Of a stretch of DNA of 49,138 bases, positions 43,558 to 49,138 are shown in pieces. The stretch's first letter is position 1. Each line of letters begins with the position of its first letter. Below the pieces are notes generated by a model. The model saw only the letters and a list, made by a program, of their open reading frames with translations. It had not been told where the DNA came from and made no database searches. The translations under genes were made by a program, and so were the position numbers. The stretch comes from Salinicola peritrichatus (GTDB taxonomy: Bacteria > Pseudomonadota > Gammaproteobacteria > Pseudomonadales > Halomonadaceae): assembly GCF_003206715.1 (NCBI RefSeq), contig NZ_PZJU01000054.1:1-49138 (forward strand), in the 5' to 3' direction.

Positions 43558-44700
43558 TTAAGATTGTGTTGCCGGCTTGCCGGCTGGGCTTTTCCCGCCG
43601 ACCGTGGCGTGCTCCACAGAAGTGGTGGTCGACGATGGAGAAGAGGGAGTCGCGGGTGCCTTGGCCGCGCGTTTCTTGCGTCCGCCGTACTGGATGCTGT
43701 TGAGCAGCACCGCCAGCACGATCACCGCACCGGTGAAGACGGTCTGCCAGTAGGAGGAGACGCCGATGATCACCAGGCCATCGGAGAGGAAACCGATCAC
43801 GAAGGCGCCCAACAGCGTGCCGCGCACGGTGCCACGTCCGCCGGTCAGCGCCGCGCCGCCGATCACCACCCCGGCGATCGCGGTCAGTTCGTAGGTGTTG
43901 CCGGCGGTCGGCCCGGCCGAGGTGAGCTGGGAAGAGAGCACCAACCCGGCGATGGCGGCGCAGATGCCGGAGAGCACGTAGACCGAAACCTGCACGCGCT
44001 TGACCGGCACCCCGGAGAGTTCGGCCGCCCGCGCGTTGCCGCCGGTGGAATAGACCCAGCGCCCGAACGGCGTGCGCGACAGCGCGAGAATCGCGAGGAT
44101 CGCCACGGCGGCGAGAATCAGCACCCCGACCGGCACCCCGAACAGGCGATTGAAGCCGAGCCAGTCGAAGCCGGTGTTGCCGAGTTCCGGGCGGCCGCCG
44201 AGGTTGTTGTAAGTCAGGCCGTCGGTCATCAGCAGCGCGACGCCACGGGCGACATACAAAAGCCCCAGGGTGGCGACGAAGGCCGGCACCTTGAAATAGG
44301 CGATCAGCACGCCGTTGATGGCACCGACGAAGGCCCCCAGCGCGCAGGTCAGGACCACCACCACCCATACCGGCGGGTAGAGCGTGACGCCGAACATGTC
44401 GAAGGTGACGCCCTGCATCAGGAACCCGGCGACCACGCCGGCCAGCCCCAGGGTCGAACCGACCGAGAGATCGATGCCACCGGTGAGGATCACCAGCAGC
44501 ATGCCGATCGACAGCAGTCCGAAGATCGCCACGTGGGAGGACATGGTCAAAAAGTTGTTGGTCGTGAAATAGACCGGCGACAGCGTCGAGAAGATCACGA
44601 TGATCGCGATCAGCGCGAAGAAGGCACGACCTTCGAGCAGGATGCGCGCGAGGTCGAAGCCGCCGCCGCGGCGCACTGGCGCTTGGCTATGCTTGGACAT
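43558..44700 (-). CDS. Ribose-type ABC transporter permease
   Basis: A 380-residue RbsC-like permease with about ten helices. SIGMLLVILTGGIDLSVGST and ISGVVIGGAALTGGRGT-like AGVVIGGAALTGGRGTVRGT are the family signatures. The C-terminal tail is Ser/Thr/Pro rich and basic. It is the only permease gene in the operon, so it presumably forms a homodimer. The ATG at 44700 has AGGAG eight bases upstream. Confidence 0.88.
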   Translation of the reverse strand: MSKHSQAPVRRGGGFDLARILLEGRAFFALIAIIVIFSTLSPVYFTTNNFLTMSSHVAIFGLLSIGMLLVILTGGIDLSVGSTLGLAGVVAGFLMQGVTFDMFGVTLYPPVWVVVVLTCALGAFVGAINGVLIAYFKVPAFVATLGLLYVARGVALLMTDGLTYNNLGGRPELGNTGFDWLGFNRLFGVPVGVLILAAVAILAILALSRTPFGRWVYSTGGNARAAELSGVPVKRVQVSVYVLSGICAAIAGLVLSSQLTSAGPTAGNTYELTAIAGVVIGGAALTGGRGTVRGTLLGAFVIGFLSDGLVIIGVSSYWQTVFTGAVIVLAVLLNSIQYGGRKKRAAKAPATPSSPSSTTTSVEHATVGGKSPAGKPATQS

Positions 44701-44752
44701 GCTGAGGACTCCTGTGGCGCAAGACAAAAAACGGGCGCAAGACGAAAGCGGC

Positions 44753-46324
44753 TCAAGCGACCACGGCTTCGCCCGAGGCCGCCATGATCTGTTCCTTGGA
44801 AACATCGGCGCCGAACTCCGCGGCGATGCGCCCACGGCTCATCACCACGATGCGATGGGCGATGCTCAGGCACTCGCCGACCTCGGAAGTGGAGAAGATC
44901 ACCGCCAGCCCCTGGCTGGCCGCGCCTTCCGCCAACAACCGGAACACTTCGGCCTTGGCGCCGATGTCGATGCCGCGACTCGGCTCGTCGAGCAGCACCA
45001 CGCGCGGGTGGGTGGCCAGCATCTTGCCGATCACCACCTTCTGCTGGTTGCCGCCGGAGAGCGAACCGATCTCGGCCCTGGCGCCATCGGTCTTGATGTG
45101 CACGTTGGCGATCGACTCCTCGACGACGCCGCGCTCGCGCCGGCCGGAGGTGAGCAGGCCCCTGGTGAACGCCTTGATGCTGGCCAGCGACAGGTTCTCG
45201 CCCACCGACAGGGTCTGCACCAGACCGTCGCGCTGACGGTCCTCCGGCACCAGCACCAACCCCTTGTCGATACGCTCGGCGATGCTCAACTGCGAGATAT
45301 CCTCGCCCTCCAGCATCACCCGGCCGCCGCTCAGCGGCACGCGCCCGGCGACGCACTCCAGCAGTTCGGTACGCCCCGCGCCCATCAGCCCGTAGATGCA
45401 GACGATCTCGCCGGCCCGCACCTCGAGCGACAGATGATCGACCACCGAGCGCTCCGGCACCGAGACATCGGCCACGCTGACGTCATCGAGCGCCAGCGCC
45501 ACCTCGCCCATGGCGTGACCTGTCGGCGGCGAGCCGAGATCGAAGTTCTCCCCCACCATGTTGCGCACGATCCACTCGAGATCGATCTCCGCACGCTTGG
45601 CGTAGGCGGTCATCACGCCGTCTCGCAGCACCACGGCATGGTCGGTGATGGTCAGCGCCTCTTCGAGATGGTGAGAGATGTAGACGATCGAGACACCGCG
45701 ACTCTTCAAGTCACGGATCACACGGAACAGCACCTCCACTTCGGAAGCGGAGAGCGCCGAGGTCGGCTCGTCCATGATCAGGATGCGCGAATTGACCGAC
45801 AGCGCGCGGGCGATCTCGACGATCTGCTGCTGGCCGAGGCGCAGATCCTCCACCAAGGTGAGCGGATCGATCGACTCGTCGAGCTCCGCCATCAGCGCGC
45901 GGGTCTGACGCGCCTCTTCGGCATAGTCGATACCGGTCATCCCTTTCAGCTCACGGCCCATGAAGATGTTGTCGCGGACGCTGAGGTTGGGCGCCAGGCT
46001 CAGCTCCTGGTGAATGATCGAAATCCCCAGGCGCTGGGCATCGGTGGTCGAGGCGAAGCGTACCGGCTCGCCCTCGAGCAGGATCTCGCCGGAGGTCGGC
46101 TGAATGACGCCGGAGAGGATCTTCATCAGCGTCGACTTGCCGGCGCCGTTCTCGCCGAACAGCGTGGTCACCTGGCCCCGATAGACATCGAAGTTGACCG
46201 TCTTCAGTGCATGCACGTTACCGAACGACTTGGCGACATCCCGCGCCGACAGCACGATATCGTCATCCTGGCAAGCGTCCGGCAGCGGCGTCTCGATGGT
46301 GGAAAGCGAGGGCGATGGGCTCAT
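44753..46324 (-). CDS. Sugar ABC transporter ATP-binding protein (two domains)
   Basis: A 523-residue RbsA/XylG-type protein with two ATPase domains. Domain 1 has GENGAGKST (58-66), LRLGQQQIVEIARAL and IMDEPTSAL. Domain 2 has the degenerate loop GLMGAGRTELLE, then LSGGNQQKVVIGKML and LLDEPSRGID. This degenerate second Walker A is normal for the family. The ATG overlaps the stop of the DUF2291 gene. Confidence 0.92.
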   Translation of the reverse strand: MSPSPSLSTIETPLPDACQDDDIVLSARDVAKSFGNVHALKTVNFDVYRGQVTTLFGENGAGKSTLMKILSGVIQPTSGEILLEGEPVRFASTTDAQRLGISIIHQELSLAPNLSVRDNIFMGRELKGMTGIDYAEEARQTRALMAELDESIDPLTLVEDLRLGQQQIVEIARALSVNSRILIMDEPTSALSASEVEVLFRVIRDLKSRGVSIVYISHHLEEALTITDHAVVLRDGVMTAYAKRAEIDLEWIVRNMVGENFDLGSPPTGHAMGEVALALDDVSVADVSVPERSVVDHLSLEVRAGEIVCIYGLMGAGRTELLECVAGRVPLSGGRVMLEGEDISQLSIAERIDKGLVLVPEDRQRDGLVQTLSVGENLSLASIKAFTRGLLTSGRRERGVVEESIANVHIKTDGARAEIGSLSGGNQQKVVIGKMLATHPRVVLLDEPSRGIDIGAKAEVFRLLAEGAASQGLAVIFSTSEVGECLSIAHRIVVMSRGRIAAEFGADVSKEQIMAASGEAVVA

Positions 46325-46971
46325 TGCACTTCCATCCTCACCGGCGTCACCAGCCAGTTCTTGGGATTGATCAGCTTGAATACGCCGGTCACCGTAACGG
46401 TCTTGCCGCTCAGGTCGGCGGTATCGATGTCCGCCAGCACAGCGGCCTTCATCGCATCGTTGATCGAGGCGCCGGCGTTCTGGTATTCGATCTGGTTGGT
46501 GAACTCACCGAACGAAATCTCGCCGGTGGCATCACGCAGGTCGGTGCCGTTGATTGCCGGACCGGTCTGCAGGCGCACGCTGATCTCGTCCGGCACACCC
46601 TCGACAGCGATGGTGTAGATCCCGGCACGGGCCTCGCCGGCGACGCCGGTGAAGGTCACCGGCACCACCGGCCCGAAGCTATCGCCGACACCGTATTTCT
46701 GGCCTGCCGCCATCGAATCCTCCAGCACGGCCGGCGCCAGTTCACTGGCATCCACCGCGCGTTTCTCGACGCTGGCCTGAATGTCCGGGAAATGCTCGGC
46801 GCCATAGGTATCGGCCGAAAAGCCACCGGCGAGCTCCGCCTCGGTACCGATCTCGACCACCGTGGTATCCCAGGCCATGGCACCCAGCAGCACGACGACA
46901 CAAGCGCCGATGATCAGGCGCCCCTTGAGCTTGCTGGACACTGCCGGCCGGCTGGCGACGGTTGCACTCAT
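46321..46971 (-). CDS. DUF2291-family protein linked to a sugar ABC importer
   Basis: A 216-residue protein with one N-terminal hydrophobic segment (about 16-33) that contains a Cys (IIGACVVV), so it may be a membrane-anchored protein or lipoprotein. The rest is predicted extracytoplasmic (DTTVVEIGTEAELAGGF onward). DUF2291 genes are known neighbours of ribose-type importers, and their role is unknown. The ATG at 46971 is chosen; the frame to 47031 lacks a ribosome-binding site. Confidence 0.8.
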   Translation of the reverse strand: MSATVASRPAVSSKLKGRLIIGACVVVLLGAMAWDTTVVEIGTEAELAGGFSADTYGAEHFPDIQASVEKRAVDASELAPAVLEDSMAAGQKYGVGDSFGPVVPVTFTGVAGEARAGIYTIAVEGVPDEISVRLQTGPAINGTDLRDATGEISFGEFTNQIEYQNAGASINDAMKAAVLADIDTADLSGKTVTVTGVFKLINPKNWLVTPVRMEVQ

Positions 46972-47037
46972 GAAATGGCCCTCTGTGACAGACTTGCCAG
47001 CACCCCGCCGCCTAATGGCATGACGGGGCACACCGGA

Positions 47038-48153
47038 TCAGGGAATCAGCACGATCTTCAGCGACTTGGAGCCGCTCTTCATCAGCTCGAAGCCTTTCTC
47101 GTACTTCTCCAGCGGCAGCTTGTGGGTCACCACGCCCTCGGTCGGGAAATCGCCGTTGCGGATGCCCTCGATCACCAGCGGATAGCAGTACGGCCCCAGG
47201 TGCGAGCCGAGCACGTCCAGCTCCTTGCGGTCGGAGATGATGCTCCAGTCGACGCTGACCGGATCCTTGAACACGCTGAACTCGACGAAGCGGCCCAGCT
47301 TGCGGATCATCGACAGCCCCTGCTCCACCGACTTCGGATGCCCTGTGGCCTCGATGTAGACATCGCAGCCGTAACCGCCGGTCATCTCCTTGATGATCGA
47401 GACCACGTCGTCGCGCTGGGGATTGAGCGTCATGTCAGCGCCGAACTTCCTGGCCAGTTCCAGGCGGTCGTCGAACAGGTCGAGCACGATCAGTTTCTCG
47501 GCGCCCGCCTTCTTGGCCGCGCCGACCATGCCCAGGCCCAGGGTGCCGGCGCCGGAGAGCACCACCACGTCGCCAAGCTCGATCTGCGCCCGCTGAACCG
47601 CATGCAGCGAGCAGGCATACGGCTCGATCAGGATCGCCTTCTCCAGCGGCAACTCCTCGGGAACGTGGTAGTTGATCGCCTCCTTGGTGAACTTCATGTA
47701 CTCGGCCATGCCGCCGTTGACGTTGTTCTGGAAGCCGTAGAGGTCGTGCTTCTCGCACATCCAGTACTGACCGCGGTTGCAGAAGCGGCACTGCCAGCAC
47801 GGCACGATCTGCTCGGAGATCACGCGATCGCCGACGGCGAAGCCTTCGACCTCGGCGCCAACCTTGACCACCCGGCCGATGAACTCGTGCCCCGGAATCA
47901 TCGGTGCCTTGATGTAGGCGGGCTGGAACTCGTCGCCCCAGAAACTCGGCGCGCCGTCGTAGGACTTGATATCCCCGGCGCAGATGCCGCACCCCTCGAC
48001 CTTGACCAGGATTTCCTTGTCGTCGATCTCGGGGACCGGCACCTCTTCGAAACGATAGTCACCGGGTGCATAGGCGACCACGGCCTTCATGGTCTTGGGA
48101 ATGTCACCGCTGGCGGCGGCGGTTTGGGCAGTTGTTGCGGTGGACTCGGCCAT
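47038..48153 (-). CDS. Zn-dependent polyol dehydrogenase (erythritol/L-threitol dehydrogenase-like)
   Basis: A 371-residue enzyme of the same subgroup as the one at 35171. Catalytic zinc ligands: GICAGDIK and GHEFIGRV. Structural zinc: CWQCRFCNRGQYWMC. NAD(P) loop: SGAGTLGLGMVGAAKKAG. The region CDVYIEATGHPKSVEQG with GRFVEFSVFKDPVSVDWSII and DVLGSHLGPYCYP is, from memory, close to mycobacterial EltD. It leads the operon with DUF2291 and the importer, so uptake and first oxidation are co-expressed. GGGAG precedes the ATG. Confidence 0.86.
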   Translation of the reverse strand: MAESTATTAQTAAASGDIPKTMKAVVAYAPGDYRFEEVPVPEIDDKEILVKVEGCGICAGDIKSYDGAPSFWGDEFQPAYIKAPMIPGHEFIGRVVKVGAEVEGFAVGDRVISEQIVPCWQCRFCNRGQYWMCEKHDLYGFQNNVNGGMAEYMKFTKEAINYHVPEELPLEKAILIEPYACSLHAVQRAQIELGDVVVLSGAGTLGLGMVGAAKKAGAEKLIVLDLFDDRLELARKFGADMTLNPQRDDVVSIIKEMTGGYGCDVYIEATGHPKSVEQGLSMIRKLGRFVEFSVFKDPVSVDWSIISDRKELDVLGSHLGPYCYPLVIEGIRNGDFPTEGVVTHKLPLEKYEKGFELMKSGSKSLKIVLIP

Positions 48154-48458
48154 GATGATCTCCCGTGCACAAACACATGATCAATATTCGGTCATATGTT
48201 TTTAGCTCAGGCAGTAAAACAACATCAATACATACGGAGCCACAGCCCCCTAAGACTTTAGACAAACTTCTTTTTAACCCGTTGATTTTTATTGGCTTAA
48301 AAAACCATTCAACGAGTGTATACGACTAAAGTTATTAGGTTGTCCGCTCAAATTCGTAACGTTAAAGCCACGCCATAAGCATAACAAAATGAGCGAACAA
48401 AGATCATATGTTCAAAAGCACTTTCTCGCGCACGCACCCGATTCATGGAAACAAACGA
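48154..48458. promoter_or_regulatory. AT-rich promoter region of the dehydrogenase-importer operon
   Basis: About 300 AT-rich bases with no gene. Two ACYAAAGTC-type sites occur: TACGAC-TAAA-GTTATT at 48320-48335, and TGTC-TAAA-GTCTTA on the minus strand at 48264-48251. A second recurring word, TCATATGTT, is found at about 48203-48211 and 48405-48413, the latter within a near-palindrome GATCATATGTTC. Specific -35 and -10 boxes cannot be assigned with confidence. Confidence 0.45.
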
Positions 48459-48487
48459 CGACGGCGCGGCTCTGGGCCGCGCCGTCG
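48459..48487 (-). terminator. Terminator of the second sugar-binding-protein gene
   Basis: A perfect 12-bp GC-rich stem (48459-48470 with 48476-48487, loop TCTGG), 23 bp after the stop at 48511. The minus-strand sequence after it is TCGTTTGTTT, moderately T-rich. Confidence 0.7.
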
Positions 48488-48510
48488 ATATCTCGAAGGC
48501 TTTTACGGTT

Positions 48511-49138
48511 TCATCGAAAATCGTTCAGATTATCGCGCGTGATGAGATCGACGCCGGTATCCATGTAATCCGGCGCAGCAACACCCAGCGCCTGCTGCCA
48601 TAGCGCTTGAACGGTCCAATACCCCTGCGCCTCGGGCCGATTGGCCACGGTCGAGTCGGCAACCCCCTCATCGACCAGTTGCAGCATCTCCGGCAGTCGC
48701 TCAAGACCGACCAATTTGACCTCGCCCACCAAACCATTCTCCTTCAGCGCCTGACCGATACCGATCGGCCCCGAGGCTTCCGAAACCACCCAGCCATCCA
48801 GATCGGGATGCGCCTGCATGATGGTTGCCGCCTGGTTCTGCGCCTGGACGATACTGTCGTTATTGATCCCGGTGGCGACGACTTCGATGCCGGGATACGC
48901 GTCGAACACTTCCCGGTGGCAACGCACGCGAATGGCATGGTTGGGCGCCGTTGGCGTGCCCATCATGATCGCGACCTGCCCCTTTTCATCGAGCAGTTCC
49001 ACCAACCGTCGCGAGGCGATCTGTGCCTGTTCGCAGAAATCATTGCCGACACTGCCGACGGCCAATCCCTCCGGTGCCGGCGAGTCGAAGATCACCACCT
49101 TGATTCCCTGATCCAGCGCCTCTTGGGAATCGCTGATC
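48511..49138 (-). CDS. Sugar-type ABC substrate-binding protein (5' end outside the window)
   Basis: The C-terminal ~208 residues of a periplasmic binding protein of the RhaS/LsrB/RbsB fold; the gene runs off the right edge. Visible blocks are GQVAIMMGTPTAPNHAIRV, VVATGINNDSIVQAQNQ, HPDLDGWVVSEASGPIGIG and VKLVGLERLPEMLQLV. It differs clearly from the protein at 42569, so it serves another importer or another ligand. A terminator follows. Its partners, if any, are outside the window. Confidence 0.82.
   Translation of the reverse strand, partial: ISDSQEALDQGIKVVIFDSPAPEGLAVGSVGNDFCEQAQIASRRLVELLDEKGQVAIMMGTPTAPNHAIRVRCHREVFDAYPGIEVVATGINNDSIVQAQNQAATIMQAHPDLDGWVVSEASGPIGIGQALKENGLVGEVKLVGLERLPEMLQLVDEGVADSTVANRPEAQGYWTVQALWQQALGVAAPDYMDTGVDLITRDNLNDFR

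Noticed and set aside
42569-44368. A 599-codon frame fusing the sugar-binding protein to upstream sequence
   Set aside because: The upstream half is the permease gene read in the wrong frame. The signal peptide and ribosome-binding site place the start at 43525.
1-49138. CRISPR array, prophage genes, IS transposase, toxin-antitoxin or restriction system
   Set aside because: No direct-repeat array, phage or transposase-like protein, and no recognisable defence gene was found. The only mobile-like sequence is the ~160-bp repeat pair.

Overview
The window reads as a chromosomal segment of a moderately halophilic, high-GC gammaproteobacterium, most likely a member of the Halomonadaceae (Halomonas/Chromohalobacter-like). 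This is inferred from protein style (acidic linkers and tails on an exported lipoprotein, Na+-coupled and TRAP/TTT transporters), from recognisable gammaproteobacterial genes (prlC-yheV, yrdA, ydjM, PdhR-like regulator, fdoGHI-fdhE) and from an E. coli-like rRNA leader. No database search was possible, so the genus is not proven.

Left end to 13.9 kb: the first ~200 bases are the promoter and boxA leader of an rRNA operon that leaves the window on the left (minus strand). Next comes a lutABC L-lactate oxidation operon, divergent from a PdhR/LldR-type GntR regulator with two matching operators, then a gamma-carbonic-anhydrase-like protein, an NSS Na+ symporter, prlC-yheV, a HAD hydrolase, ydjM, sodC, metF, a zinc-type CDF exporter and a 46-codon membrane microprotein.

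13.9-23.3 kb: a self-contained selenocysteine/formate island on one strand: fdoG (read through an in-frame TGA at codon 198 with a clear bacterial SECIS), fdoH, fdoI, fdhE, selA, selB and selC (tRNA-Sec). Only selD is missing from the full Sec pathway in this window. selA has no visible ribosome-binding site, and its start overlaps the stop of a short arginine-rich ORF that contains a hairpin.

23.4-30.6 kb: a TAXI-TRAP transporter set (solute-binding lipoprotein, DUF1850 protein, fused permease), a CPA1 Na+/H+ antiporter and metK. A ~160-bp repeat with imperfect terminal inverted repeats occurs twice in opposite orientation. One copy touches the stop codon of metF; the other touches the stop codon of the DUF1850 gene and separates it from the TRAP permease.

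30.8-49.1 kb: a catabolic accessory region. A divergent cluster encodes an FGGY kinase, a GlpD/EryB-like FAD dehydrogenase and an LsrF/FbaB-class aldolase on one side, and an erythritol/threitol-type Zn dehydrogenase plus a DeoR regulator on the other. An operon for a TTT carboxylate transporter, a CaiB-type CoA-transferase and an HMG-CoA-lyase-family enzyme follows. Then comes a second polyol-dehydrogenase operon with a ribose-type ABC importer and a DUF2291 protein, and finally a second, truncated sugar-binding protein. The gene logic suggests a phosphorylate-oxidise-cleave route for a polyol that yields DHAP. A repeated dyad, core ACYAAAGTC, lies upstream of the formate, TAXI-TRAP, polyol, ABC and HMG-CoA-lyase operons and may be a shared regulatory site.
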